Source of the DNA: Alloalcanivorax gelatiniphagus
GTDB taxonomy: Bacteria; Pseudomonadota; Gammaproteobacteria; Pseudomonadales; Alcanivoracaceae
NCBI RefSeq assembly: GCF_005938655.1
Contig: NZ_VCQT01000025.1
Coordinates: 62,001-126,000 of the forward strand
DNA length: 64,000 nt
Direction of reading: 5' to 3'
The notes below the pieces were generated by a model. The model ran no database searches. It saw only the letters and a program-made list of their open reading frames with translations, and had not been told where the DNA came from. This document shows, piece after piece, positions 52,431 to 61,333 of this stretch. A program made the position numbers and the translations under genes. Positions within the stretch are counted from its first letter, which is position 1, and every line of letters starts with the position of its first letter.

Positions 52431-53351
52431 CTATTCCCCTTCTCTCCTGTACCCGTAAGCCAACGCCTTGAGCGCCGGTTCGGCGGCTTCGTCGAAACCG
52501 GGGGCGCCGGGGAGTTGGGCTTGCAGGGTGGCGCCGGGGAGGTTGTCGGCGACCAGCGTTTCCAGCCATTCCCGGCCCAGCCAGGGCGCGTTCAGGCATA
52601 TCAGCAGTTCGGCTTCCGGCGCCAGCAGCTTGGGCAGGCGGCGCAGCACCTTGGCGTAGTCCCGTTCCACCTGGAAGCTGCCCTTCTGGGCGCTGGGCGG
52701 GTCCACCACGATCAGGTCGTAGCGTCCCAGGCTGTGCAGTTTTTTCCAGCTGCGGAACACATTGTGCGGCAGGTAGTGCACGTCGGCGCCGCCGAAGCCG
52801 TTGGCCTCCTGGTTGGCCTGGCCCAGGGCCAGGGCCGGCCGCGACAGGTCGATATTGACCACCCCCTCGGCACCGCCGGCCAGGGCCGCCACGGAAAAGG
52901 CACAGGTGAAGCTGAACAGGTTCAGCACCCGCTTGCCGGCGGCCCGTTCACGGAGCCAGGCCCGGCCCGGGGCCATGTCGGCGAAGAAACCGAGGTTCTG
53001 GCCGCGCTCGAAATCCAGCCGGTAGCGCAGCCCCTGCTCTTCCGCCCAGGGCGTGGCCGGTGGCTGGCCATGGACGATGAGGGTCTCCGCCGGGCGCCGG
53101 TGGCGGTGCTGACGGATCAGGGTGTCGCAGCCCAGCGCCGGCAGCGCCGCGATCAGGCGCGCGTCCAGGGCCTCCAGCACTTCCCGAGGGTAATCGTCGA
53201 ACAGGGTGGCCATCAGCACCGGCTTAAACCGGTCAAGAGTCAGCCCTTCCCAGCCCGGCAAGGTCTTGCCACGGCCGTGAAAAAGACGGTGCCGGGCGTC
53301 ATCGGGGGGAACCAGAAACGGCGTTAACAGGTCTACGGAGAGTGGGGACAT
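52431..53351 (-). CDS. Class I SAM-dependent methyltransferase, RlmI/RlmK-like
   Basis: This protein of about 306 aa has the SAM-binding motif NLFSFTCAFSVAALAGGAEGV, the acidic strand NIDLSRPALALG and the catalytic-loop motif VVDPPSAQKGSFQVERDY. The last is typical of RlmI/YccW-type 23S rRNA methyltransferases (NPP[FY]-like loop variant DPPS). The PUA domain of full-length RlmI is lacking. The ATG at 53351 is preferred over a TTG at 53375. It faces htpX divergently across 116 bases. Confidence 0.82.
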   Translation of the reverse strand: MSPLSVDLLTPFLVPPDDARHRLFHGRGKTLPGWEGLTLDRFKPVLMATLFDDYPREVLEALDARLIAALPALGCDTLIRQHRHRRPAETLIVHGQPPATPWAEEQGLRYRLDFERGQNLGFFADMAPGRAWLRERAAGKRVLNLFSFTCAFSVAALAGGAEGVVNIDLSRPALALGQANQEANGFGGADVHYLPHNVFRSWKKLHSLGRYDLIVVDPPSAQKGSFQVERDYAKVLRRLPKLLAPEAELLICLNAPWLGREWLETLVADNLPGATLQAQLPGAPGFDEAAEPALKALAYGYRREGE

Positions 53352-53467
53352 GATGCGGGATCGGGGACGGCTCAAAGGCGGCGAGTATCGCCGCGCCCGG
53401 GCTTGAACACAACCGCCGCGCCCCCATTTGAGAACTGGCTTTTTTCATTTGCGGGAGAATTTTCGGC

Positions 53468-54364
53468 ATGATGCGCATCGCGCTGTTTCTGCTCACCAAC
53501 CTGGCGGTGATCGTGGTCGCCAGTATTACCCTCAGTCTGCTGGGCGTGAACTCCTATCTGGCGCAGAGCGGTACCGGCCTGGATCTGGGTAACCTGCTGA
53601 TCTTCAGCGCCGTGTTCGGCTTCGCCGGTTCGTTCATATCGCTGCTGATCTCCAAGCCGATGGCGAAATGGTCGGCGCGGGTTCAGACCATCAAACAGCC
53701 CTCCAACAACGCCGAGAAGTGGCTGCTGGACACGGTCCGCGAGCTGTCCGACAAGGCCGGCATCAAAATGCCCGAGGTGGGCGTGTTCCCGGCCCAGCAA
53801 TCCAACGCCTTCGCCACCGGCTGGAACAAGAACGACGCCCTGGTGGCGGTGTCCCAGGGCCTGCTGCAGCGGTTCCGTCCGGAAGAAGCGCGCGCCGTGC
53901 TGGCCCACGAGATCGGCCACGTGGCCAACGGTGACATGGTCACCCTGAGCCTGATCCAGGGGGTGGTGAACACCTTCGTGATCTTCGCCGCCCGGGTGGT
54001 GGGCTCGGTGGTGGACAGCTTCCTGCGCCGGGACGGCAACGGCGGCCTGGGCTTCGGCTATTACATCGTGGTGTTCGTGGCGGAAATCATCTTCGGCATC
54101 GCCGCCAGCACCATCGTTATGTGGTTCTCCCGGCGCCGGGAATACCGCGCCGACGTGGCCGGCGCCCAGCTGGCCGACCGCCGCGACATGATCAGCGCCC
54201 TGCAGCGCCTGAAAGCGGAATCCGAGGTGCCCAACCAGATGCCCGACTCCCTGGTGGCCTTCGGCATCAACAGCGGCGTGCGCCACGGCCTGGCCGCCCT
54301 GTTCCGCTCCCACCCGCCGTTGGATGACCGTATCCAGGCGCTTAACGAGAAACGGTACGGGTAA
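53468..54364 (+). CDS. htpX: Membrane zinc protease HtpX
   Basis: This 298-aa protein has two N-terminal helices, the catalytic H147-E-I-G-H151 zinc motif ([14 protein letters not shown]), two further helices and the [16 protein letters not shown] segment with the third ligand glutamate. It closely matches gammaproteobacterial HtpX, an inner-membrane quality-control protease. ATGs lie at 53468 and 53471; the first is used. Confidence 0.96.
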   Translation: MMRIALFLLTNLAVIVVASITLSLLGVNSYLAQSGTGLDLGNLLIFSAVFGFAGSFISLLISKPMAKWSARVQTIKQPSNNAEKWLLDTVRELSDKAGIKMPEVGVFPAQQSNAFATGWNKNDALVAVSQGLLQRFRPEEARAVLAHEIGHVANGDMVTLSLIQGVVNTFVIFAARVVGSVVDSFLRRDGNGGLGFGYYIVVFVAEIIFGIAASTIVMWFSRRREYRADVAGAQLADRRDMISALQRLKAESEVPNQMPDSLVAFGINSGVRHGLAALFRSHPPLDDRIQALNEKRYG

Positions 54365-54382
54365 GCGCCGCTAACGCGGCGC

Positions 54383-54525
54383 AGTTGAAAGTTAAAAGTT
54401 TAAAGTTGAAACGCGACGCGGGCCTTGCCACACGGTAAGGCCCGCGTCGCGCTTAACCCCCCTCTCCCGGCCGCAGGCCGCGGCGCGCCGGTTCGGACAC
54501 GACCTTTTAACTTTAAACTTTCAAC
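54383..54525. repeat. AT-rich inverted-repeat element, copy 2, with internal hairpin
   Basis: AGTTGAAAGTTAAAAGTTTA (54383 on) and TTTTAACTTTAAACTTTCAA (54505-54525) are inverted arms of the same AAAGTTR type as the element at 52231. The centre differs and holds a perfect 15-bp stem. The whole element sits between convergent htpX and the spermidine-synthase-like gene. Confidence 0.75.
54412..54451. terminator. Strong stem-loop after htpX
   Basis: CGCGACGCGGGCCTT (54412-54426) and AAGGCCCGCGTCGCG (54437-54451) form a perfect 15-bp stem with a 10-base loop 48 bases after the htpX stop. It has no U-tract immediately beside it, but the adjoining TTAAC/TTTTAAC runs may help. It probably terminates transcription in both directions. 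Confidence 0.6.
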
Positions 54526-54532
54526 CGCTCTC

Positions 54533-55279
54533 TCAATCCAACTGCCGAATATGGTAGTCCAGCTTCCCTTTGCGGAGCGCCTTGCCCAGGTCCGGGTGCT
54601 TTTCCAATCGCCGGCGCAGGTGGATGCTGCGCGCCGGTTGGCGGGTGAAAGCGATCACCGCGTTGTGGCAGTCCGAGCAGGACAGCCGGAAGCGGCTGCC
54701 CCAGCCGTCCATGCGAGCGGCGTCGGCGGCGTGGCTGTGGCGGTATTCCGGGTAGTCGCCGAAGTTCATCACCAGGGTGCCGTGGTCGCTGACGTGCTGC
54801 TGCAACAGGGTCACCCAGTCCCGGTCCGCGTCCACCGCCCGGCTGACCTGGTCGTTGTGGGGGGCGAACAGGTCCTCGATGATCAGGTCGAAGGGTTCGC
54901 CGTCGTAGGCCTGGAGCCAGGCCACGGCGTCGCCGAGCACGGTCTGCTCACCGGGCTGGACCACCGAGAACACCTCCCGGGCCACCGCCAGATGGTGGGG
55001 GTCCAGTTCCACCGCCACCAGCCGTTCCGGCGCCAGCAGGGCGCGCAGCGGCGGCACCAGTGAGCCGCCGCCCAGGCCCAGGATCAGCACCCGCTTGAGG
55101 CGTTCCGGCTCGCCCAGCAACGCCGGCAGCCACAGCAGGTCCCAGACACTGCCGGTGACCAGTCTTTTGGGGTGAAATTCAGAGTGTTGCACGCCGTTGG
55201 CGTAGAGGCGCAGCCGGGCGCCGCGACGGCGCACCTGATAGTGCACGCCGTCCTCCTGCCGTTCCCAGATCACCGCCAT
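54533..55279 (-). CDS. Spermidine-synthase-like (polyamine aminopropyltransferase fold) methyltransferase family protein
   Basis: This 248-aa protein has the Rossmann SAM/dcSAM-binding motif RVLILGLGGGSLVPPLRALL and the acidic strand LVAVELDPHHLAVAREVF, then LGDAVAWLQAYDGEPFDLII. It is shorter than true spermidine synthases and lacks clear putrescine-site motifs, so its substrate is open. The ATG at 55279 overlaps the AsmA-like gene stop by four bases; a TTG lies at 55282. Confidence 0.82.
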   Translation of the reverse strand: MAVIWERQEDGVHYQVRRRGARLRLYANGVQHSEFHPKRLVTGSVWDLLWLPALLGEPERLKRVLILGLGGGSLVPPLRALLAPERLVAVELDPHHLAVAREVFSVVQPGEQTVLGDAVAWLQAYDGEPFDLIIEDLFAPHNDQVSRAVDADRDWVTLLQQHVSDHGTLVMNFGDYPEYRHSHAADAARMDGWGSRFRLSCSDCHNAVIAFTRQPARSIHLRRRLEKHPDLGKALRKGKLDYHIRQLD

Positions 55280-58167
55280 CAAAGGCCCTCGGCGCCGAGG
55301 GCGACGCCGCTGTATTCCGCGTCCACCCGGGGCGCCTCCAGCTTGATGCGCTGCGCGGCCAGACCCAGCTCGCCGGTGAGCAGGTCCCGGGCCTGTTCCG
55401 CCCGCCGTTGCGCCAGTTCGCGCAGCCGCTCACCCTCGACCTGCTCCGCCGCCTGCTCCAGCAATAGCCGCCAGGCCTGGCGGGCCTGCTCCCGTGGGTC
55501 CGCGTCCAGCGTACCCGGGTCTTTCTGGAGCCGCTCCCGGTAGGCATCGAGAATGTGCCGGCGGCCCTCCTCGGTGGTCAGGGCGGTGTCCAGCCCCCGC
55601 CAGCGGCCACCCAGATCATCCACCAGCTCCGCCTCGCCCAGGGCGCGGCGGTCGTCGCCGTTGCTCTGGCCAGTGAGCACCAGGGTGATGGCCGGCCGTT
55701 GCTTGAGAATGTCCGCCAGCTTGCCCAGCGCCTGGCGGGTGTTCTGGTCCGGGCGGTCCTGGCCGGCCCGGTAGGGAATGTAGTCCAGGTCATCGTCGCC
55801 GCCGCCGAGCAGGCCGGCCAGCATGGAGAACGGCGCCGTGGCCGCCTTCACCAGCACGTTGCGGATCACCCGCAGCACCACGCCGCTGACGCTGAAGTCC
55901 GGGTCCGACAGGTCCCCGGACAGGCTCACCGGCAGGCGGATCATGCCGGAGCCGTCGCGCAGCACCGACAGGCCCAGCTTCACCGGCACGTCCATGGCCT
56001 GGTCGCTGGGGACCCGTTTGCCCAGGTAGAAATCGTTGGCGGCCACGTCGGTGGTGCTGTCCAGGCGGTTGTTCTTGAGGCCGATCCGGGATTCCAGGCT
56101 CAGTTGTCCCTTGTCCACGGCGAAGCCCAGGTAGCGGCTGGTGAACGGGGTCAGGGTGTCCATGCCATAGCCCTTGAGGGTGCCGTCCAGGTCCAGGGCC
56201 AGGGGGTTGGCGTCCACGGTGCCCTTGAGGGTCAGGGTGGCGGTGCCATTGACCTCGCCACGGGTATCCAGGCGGGCCTGGCCGCCGGCACTGTCGAAGC
56301 CGTCCATGCTGCCCTGCCAGTCCTGCACCACCACCTGATACTCCGGGGACAGGGTCAGGTCCCGGTGGGCGATGCGGGAATCCCGCACCGACACCTTGCC
56401 CAGCCGTACCCGCCAGGCGCCGCCCTGGTCCTTGCCGTCGTCGTTACCGGCCAGCCGCGTGGCCAGCCCCCGGCCCTGGTTGTCGATCACGTGCAGGATG
56501 TCCAGGCCACGGGCGGCCAGGCCGTCCAGGGTGACGGTTTCGGCGCCGGTATCCACCTTCAGGCCGTCGGCGCTCAGGTTGGCCACCGACAGGAAACGGC
56601 GGCCATTTTCTTCCAGTACTCCCTGCTCGACGCTGGCGCGGCCGGTGACCGTGACCCGTGGCGTGTCGCCGGCCACGGTCACCGTCAGATCGCCGCCGGC
56701 ATGGCCCTGGCGCACGGTGACCGGCAGCGCCGCTTCCACCCAGGGCGACAGGGTGGCCAGCGGCAGGCCTTGCAGTTTGAGATCCGCTTTCAGATCCAGC
56801 GGCGCCAGATGGGCCTGGCCGGAATGCTTTAGTTGGCCCTCCTCCAGCACCCGGGTGTCGCCCTGCCACTGCCAGCCCATGCCCTTTTCATCGACACGAA
56901 AATCGGTGACCGTCAGCGCCCCGTCGGTGAGGGTCAGTTCCCGGGGCTTGGCCAGGGTAGTATCGCGGAACACGGCGGCGGCGCCGGTGACCGCGAAGCG
57001 GTCCAGGCGAATGCGCCAGTCCGCCTCGCCCTCCCGCAGCTTCTGCTCGGCCTGGCGGGCTTCCTCACGGACCTTCTCCCGGGTCTGCTCCGCCCGTTGC
57101 GGGTCCGGCGGCAGGAACAGGGTGGCCAGGTCCAGGCCCTGGTCACTGAGCACCGCCCGCGCCGACGGTTCGGTGACCGTCACCTCAGGCACCGTGATGC
57201 GGCGCTCGGCGGTGTTCACGGCGACGCCGCTGACGGTCATCTCCGACAGCGTGACGCTGTCCTCGTCACCGCCCCGGGGGCGCAAGCGCAGGCCGGTCAG
57301 GGTCAGCTCGCCGTTGTCCACGGTGAGCCCCTCGCCGGGCCCGCTGGCGAAACGATAGTCGGCGCCCAGCGCCAGCACCCCGGCGGGCACGCTGAAGCGC
57401 ACATGGGGCTCCAGCAGCCGCGCGAAGGACACCAGATCCACCCGCTCCATGCGCAGCCGGCCGTCCACCACCAGGGGCTCGACCTGGAAGCCGCCGTCCC
57501 AGTCCAGGGTGCCGCCGTCCGGGCCTTCCACGTGCAGCTTGTAGCGGTTGTCGTCCTTATCCACGCCGCGGGTGGTCAGGTCCTCCACCACGAAGGCCAG
57601 CGGCAGGCTCACCGTCACCACCTCCTCGCCGGCGGCATCGATCAGATCCAGGCCGCCATCGTCCACGCTCAGATGGCCCACGGTGAAGGCCGGCGGCCCG
57701 GCGTCCTGCCCATCGGCGGGCGGCTCGCCTTGCTGGGCGGTTTGGTCCCGGTTGCTCAGGCGGGCAATGATGTCGTCCACATTCAGGGCGCCATCCGCCT
57801 CGCGGCGCAGCCGCGCGCGCAGCCCCTTGAGTTCCACCTGGCCCACCCAGGGGCGCCAGTGGAACAGGGATGCCCAAATTTCGCCGTTGACATACAGGCG
57901 GTCGAAACGCACCAGGGTGTCGGTGGTCGGGTCCGCCACCGCAAAGCCCTCGGCGGTCACCGACAGGGTGAAGGGGTTCAGCGCCACCCGCTCCAGGGTC
58001 ACCTCACGGCCGAGCAACTCGCCGAGCCGCTGGCGGGCCTGGTCCCGTACCCAACCGGGCAGCAGCAGTCCCACCACCAGAACGTAGATCACGTAGAGCA
58101 CGGCGAGAATCGCCAGGGCACGGCCACCCCATCCCCGTGCACGCCACCACTGGGCCGGTGTCTGCAT
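55279..58167 (-). CDS. AsmA-like DUF748 family protein
   Basis: This 962-aa protein has one N-terminal membrane helix (ALAILAVLYVIYVLVVGLLLP) followed by QARQRLGELLGREVTLERVALNPFTLSVTAEGFAVAD-type text of the AsmA/DUF748 family. Long beta-rich repeats carry a C-terminal ROYLGF-like DKGQLSLESRIGLKNNRLD region. Such proteins resemble lipid-transport bridges (YhdP, TamB, AsmA) between the two membranes. A C-terminal OmpA-like ITLVLTGQSNGDD stretch also appears. It is translationally coupled to the spermidine-synthase-like gene. Confidence 0.88.
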   Translation of the reverse strand: MQTPAQWWRARGWGGRALAILAVLYVIYVLVVGLLLPGWVRDQARQRLGELLGREVTLERVALNPFTLSVTAEGFAVADPTTDTLVRFDRLYVNGEIWASLFHWRPWVGQVELKGLRARLRREADGALNVDDIIARLSNRDQTAQQGEPPADGQDAGPPAFTVGHLSVDDGGLDLIDAAGEEVVTVSLPLAFVVEDLTTRGVDKDDNRYKLHVEGPDGGTLDWDGGFQVEPLVVDGRLRMERVDLVSFARLLEPHVRFSVPAGVLALGADYRFASGPGEGLTVDNGELTLTGLRLRPRGGDEDSVTLSEMTVSGVAVNTAERRITVPEVTVTEPSARAVLSDQGLDLATLFLPPDPQRAEQTREKVREEARQAEQKLREGEADWRIRLDRFAVTGAAAVFRDTTLAKPRELTLTDGALTVTDFRVDEKGMGWQWQGDTRVLEEGQLKHSGQAHLAPLDLKADLKLQGLPLATLSPWVEAALPVTVRQGHAGGDLTVTVAGDTPRVTVTGRASVEQGVLEENGRRFLSVANLSADGLKVDTGAETVTLDGLAARGLDILHVIDNQGRGLATRLAGNDDGKDQGGAWRVRLGKVSVRDSRIAHRDLTLSPEYQVVVQDWQGSMDGFDSAGGQARLDTRGEVNGTATLTLKGTVDANPLALDLDGTLKGYGMDTLTPFTSRYLGFAVDKGQLSLESRIGLKNNRLDSTTDVAANDFYLGKRVPSDQAMDVPVKLGLSVLRDGSGMIRLPVSLSGDLSDPDFSVSGVVLRVIRNVLVKAATAPFSMLAGLLGGGDDDLDYIPYRAGQDRPDQNTRQALGKLADILKQRPAITLVLTGQSNGDDRRALGEAELVDDLGGRWRGLDTALTTEEGRRHILDAYRERLQKDPGTLDADPREQARQAWRLLLEQAAEQVEGERLRELAQRRAEQARDLLTGELGLAAQRIKLEAPRVDAEYSGVALGAEGL

Positions 58168-58325
58168 TGTGTCGCTTCCTTAACGTCGCGTTTTTATCTC
58201 CGCCGGATGGCGCGAGTCTAACACTGAACGGAATGGTCCGCCGCGCCGGCGCGGGCGCGCCCCGCCGGCCATTGCCCGGGACCGATGCTCGCCGACAATA
58301 AGCGCTTTGCCATCGGGAGATCTTC

Positions 58326-58799
58326 ATGAGCGACAATTATCTGCTCAAGCTCTACAACCGCAGCGCCAAACTGCCCAAGGGCAAGCTGCTGTTTTCCAGA
58401 CTGTTCGCGCGCAAGGCGCCCTATTTCGGCACCGTGCGGCCGCTGGTGGAAGAACTGCGCCCCAATTATTGCAAGGTCACCTTCCGCAAACGCCGGGCGG
58501 TGCAGAACCACATTGGCACGGTGCACGTGATCGCCATTTGCAACGCTCTGGAAGCGGCCATGGGGGCCATGGCCGAGGCCTCCGTCCCCAAGCACCTGCG
58601 CTGGATTCCCAAGGGCATGGACGTGCGCTACACCGCCAAGGCGGACAGCGACATCACGGCGGTGGCGGAGGTGGCCCCCGGCGCCTGGGATCATGGTCCG
58701 GACCTGCCGGTGACGGTGTCCGCCCGCCGCGAGGACGGCACCGTGGTGGTGGAAGGCACCATCCATCTGTGGATTACCGAGAAGCCGACCCGTTCATAA
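58326..58799 (+). CDS. DUF4442 hotdog-fold protein
   Basis: This 157-aa protein matches the DUF4442 hotdog family (thioesterase-like): RPLVEELRPNYCKVTFRKRR, then QNHIGTVHVIAICNALEAAMG, where the central helix carries the family's acidic residue. It may hydrolyse or bind an acyl-CoA; the substrate is unknown. Its last 26 bases overlap the 3' end of the convergent alpha/beta-hydrolase gene. Confidence 0.88.
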   Translation: MSDNYLLKLYNRSAKLPKGKLLFSRLFARKAPYFGTVRPLVEELRPNYCKVTFRKRRAVQNHIGTVHVIAICNALEAAMGAMAEASVPKHLRWIPKGMDVRYTAKADSDITAVAEVAPGAWDHGPDLPVTVSARREDGTVVVEGTIHLWITEKPTRS

Positions 58800-59424
58800 A
58801 GGCGGCGGCCCGGTCGGCGGCGGCCACCAGGTTGGCGTCATGGTCACCGCCGCTGCGCTTGCGCGGCTTCAGGTCGTGGTCACCGTCGAAGGCCCAGTGC
58901 AGGGTCACCGGCGCGCCAAGCCGGTAGTCTTCCACCTCGCCGCGCCGGCCGAACGGGTCGCGCTCACCCTGACAGATCAGCAACGGGCCGCCCAGGTCGG
59001 GAAAATGATCCAGCCGGGTGCGCTCGGTCTTGCCCGGCGGATGGAACGGGTAGCCGAACACCACCGCCCCGGCCACCGGCGGCGACGGTTCCGCCAGCAA
59101 CAGGGTGGCCATGCGCCCGCCCATGGATTTGCCACCAATCCACAGCGGCCCCGGGGCCTGCTCCGCCACCGACGCCAGAGCGGCGCGGAACCGCTCCAGC
59201 AGTTTCGGCGCCCGATCCGGCGGCGCCTTGACGCCCTCCTCCCGGCGCCGGGCCATATAGGCGAACTCGAAACGCGCCACCGCCACGCCCCGCTCCGCCA
59301 GCAACGCCGCCATGCGCGCCATGAACGGGCTGTCCATGGGCGCGCCGGCGCCGTGGGCGAACACCAGGGTGGCGTGGTGGGGTCCCGACGGGCGGTCCCA
59401 CAACAGGGCGACGGGCTGGGTCAT
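58774..59424 (-). CDS. Alpha/beta hydrolase (KANL3/Tex30-like family)
   Basis: This 216-aa protein has the oxyanion segment LVFAHGAGAPMDSPF, the nucleophile elbow GGKSMGG (Ser100), the acid in GERDPFGRRGEV and the histidine in AFDGDHDLKPRK. This is the KANL3/Tex30-type dienelactone-hydrolase-like group. The ATG at 59424 is the first that gives this domain without the unconserved upstream stretch. It is convergent with the DUF4442 gene and follows the radical SAM gene on the same strand after 38 bases. Confidence 0.87.
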   Translation of the reverse strand: MTQPVALLWDRPSGPHHATLVFAHGAGAPMDSPFMARMAALLAERGVAVARFEFAYMARRREEGVKAPPDRAPKLLERFRAALASVAEQAPGPLWIGGKSMGGRMATLLLAEPSPPVAGAVVFGYPFHPPGKTERTRLDHFPDLGGPLLICQGERDPFGRRGEVEDYRLGAPVTLHWAFDGDHDLKPRKRSGGDHDANLVAAADRAAAFMNGSASR

Positions 59425-59462
59425 CAGGGACTCCCGGGCAACGGCATCAAAAGAAAGGGGCG

Positions 59463-60509
59463 CTAACCGTCCCACAAATGCATCTGCCCGGCCAGCCCCG
59501 GCGGCCGGAACGCGCCGCAGTCCAGGGTAAAGCTCTCCCGGGGCGCCAGCCCGGCGCGCTGGCAGGCGGTCTGGAAGCGCCGCGACAGCAACTGCGCCCA
59601 GGGGCCCTGGCCGCGATGCCGGTGGTGCCAGCGGCTGTCGTAGGTGGCGCCGCCGTGCAGCTCGCGCACCGTGGCCATCACCTTGCCGGCCCGGTCCGGG
59701 TAATGGGTCTCCAGCCATTCCTCCCACAGCCCGCCCAGCTCGTGGGGCAGACGCAGGATCACATAGCCGGCGCTGCGCGCCCCGGCGGCGGCCACCTGCT
59801 CGACGATGTCTTCCAGCTCATGGTCATTGATAAACGGAATCAGCGGCGCCACCAGCACCGTCACCGGCACCCCGGCCCGGGCCAGTTCGCGCACCGTGCG
59901 CAACCGCTCCCGCCCACCGCTGGCGCGGGGTTCCAGTTGTCCCTTGAGGCGGTTGTCCAGGGTGGTCACCGATACCGCCACCGAGGCCCGCCCCTCCCGG
60001 GCCATGGGCCCGATCAGGTCCAGATCGCGGAGCACCAGGGCGCTCTTGGTGATCAGGCTGAACGGATGCCGGCATTCGTTCAGCACCTGCAGAATTTCCC
60101 GGGTGATGCGCCGCTCCCGTTCCACCGGCTGGTAGGGGTCGGTGGCGGTACCGATCACGATGGGGCGGCACCGGTAGCCGGGTTTGCGCAGGGTCTCGCG
60201 CAGCACCTCGGCGGCGTTGTCCTTGCAGAAAATCTCACTCTCGAAATCCTGCCCCGGGGACAGGTCCACATAGGCGTGGTTGGGGCGGGCGAAACAGTAG
60301 ATGCAGCCGTGCTCGCAGCCCCGGTAGGGGTTGAGGCTGGTGTCGAAGTGCAGGTCCGGGCTCTGGTTGCGGGTCAGGATGGAACGGGCGATTTCCCGGT
60401 GATAGCGGCTGGGCCGGGCCGCCGCCGGTTCGTCGTGTTCACTGTGGGTCACCGCGAACCGGCCGGGTTGCCGGTTCAGGGTGCCCCGATTGGACGCGCT
60501 GGTGGCCAT
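59463..60509 (-). CDS. PA0069-family radical SAM protein
   Basis: This protein of about 348 aa has a radical SAM cluster motif CEHGCIYC (Cys65, Cys69, Cys72) within SLNPYRGCEHGCIYCFARP. It then follows the SplB/PA0069-like family (GTATDPYQPVERERRITREI and APLIPFINDHELEDI). Related proteins are spore photoproduct lyase-like, but this family's reaction is unknown. A perfect LexA box lies 17 bases upstream of the ATG, so it is probably induced by DNA damage. The ATG at 60509 with GGAGAG upstream is preferred over a GTG at 60515. Confidence 0.9.
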   Translation of the reverse strand: MATSASNRGTLNRQPGRFAVTHSEHDEPAAARPSRYHREIARSILTRNQSPDLHFDTSLNPYRGCEHGCIYCFARPNHAYVDLSPGQDFESEIFCKDNAAEVLRETLRKPGYRCRPIVIGTATDPYQPVERERRITREILQVLNECRHPFSLITKSALVLRDLDLIGPMAREGRASVAVSVTTLDNRLKGQLEPRASGGRERLRTVRELARAGVPVTVLVAPLIPFINDHELEDIVEQVAAAGARSAGYVILRLPHELGGLWEEWLETHYPDRAGKVMATVRELHGGATYDSRWHHRHRGQGPWAQLLSRRFQTACQRAGLAPRESFTLDCGAFRPPGLAGQMHLWDG

Positions 60510-60525
60510 GGGCACGCTCTCCGAG

Positions 60526-60545
60526 TACTGTTCTTATGGACAGTA
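60526..60545 (-). promoter_or_regulatory. LexA (SOS) box upstream of the PA0069-family gene
   Basis: TACTGTTCTTATGGACAGTA is a perfect dyad of the gammaproteobacterial LexA form CTG-N10-CAG (CTGT-N8-ACAG). It lies 17-36 bases before the start codon at 60509, where a bound repressor would block transcription. From memory the P. aeruginosa homologue PA0069 is a member of its SOS regulon. Confidence 0.87.
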
Positions 60546-60594
60546 TAGTGAGCGTGGGCGGGACTGCAATGTGTTCGTGGCCGGCCGGGTGGGC

Positions 60595-60617
60595 ATCGCG
60601 GCTGAAGCCGCTCCTAC
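60595..60617. repeat. REP-like palindrome, single copy
   Basis: One copy of the 23-nt palindrome lies between the LexA-controlled radical SAM gene and the end of the DUF2288 gene. It may close the DUF2288 transcript. Confidence 0.85.
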
Positions 60618-60680
60618 AGGTGTATCGAAACGGTGGGAGCGGCCGGGCGGCGTTGCGCTTCAGCCTGGATGGTGGCGGTG

Positions 60681-60992
60681 TTAGTGGGCCCGCGCCGGCT
60701 GCACCAGCACCCAGGGCTTCACCACCAGGGTCCACATCTCCTGGTCGGCCTCGAACCAGCCGCGCGCCTGGTCATCGCCCACCGCGTCCACCCGGCCCTG
60801 GCTGCGCCACTGGCGGATCTGCTCCACCCGGTCCTCGGCGAACGCCACCGCCACCTCGATCAAATCCAGGTCGCCGGCCACCGCCACGGTCTGACCCCGG
60901 GCAAAGAACGGCTGCAGTTCGCGCCAGCCGGCGCGGGCGGTTTCCTGGTTGAGTTTGGCTTTGAGTATCGCGGTGTCGTCGGGTTCGGCCAT
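60681..60992 (-). CDS. DUF2288 family protein
   Basis: This 103-aa protein matches DUF2288: ILKAKLNQETARAGWRELQP, then FFARGQTVAVAGDLDLIEVA and the tail ALVVKPWVLVQ-like segment (WTLVVKPWVLVQP). The family is common in Pseudomonas-like bacteria and has no assigned function. GGAGG just before the ATG at 60992 fixes the start against upstream codons. It is a single-gene unit. Confidence 0.87.
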   Translation of the reverse strand: MAEPDDTAILKAKLNQETARAGWRELQPFFARGQTVAVAGDLDLIEVAVAFAEDRVEQIRQWRSQGRVDAVGDDQARGWFEADQEMWTLVVKPWVLVQPARAH

Positions 60993-61068
60993 GGGTCCTC
61001 CGGATTCAGGGGACGCCATTATGGCGAAAAGCATGGTTCCTCGCACTTTCCTCCAGCCGAGGCGCGGC

Positions 61069-61169
61069 TCAGGGCGCGACGCCCTTCCGGGAACGCCGTG
61101 AACCCGTCCATGGGGGCTCCCTTTCGAACGTCCTGTTCTCAAGGGTCCCGGAAGGGCGTCGCGCCCTGA
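61069..61169. repeat. Long inverted repeat A
   Basis: TCAGGGCGCGACGCCCTTCC (first 20 of 24, 61069-61092) and its exact reverse complement at 61146-61169 flank a 53-base centre containing GTGAACCCGTCCATGGGGGC. The arm ends CTTCCGGGA, shared with inverted repeat B 165 bases further on. It looks like a chromosomal repeat of the extended-hairpin type common near the ends of gammaproteobacterial genes. Confidence 0.82.
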
Positions 61170-61333
61170 ACCGCTGAGCAGTGAGCCTCAGCGCTGCGTG
61201 CCGCTTCCAACGCTTGGCGGAGCGAAAAACGGAGCTTGCCGGCTCGAAGATGGGCTCTACGGAGCCGCCACCTCTACCCCCCATGGTTCATCGTTGTTCG
61301 GACCCGGAACGGTTCCGCTACCTCGAAGCGGAG

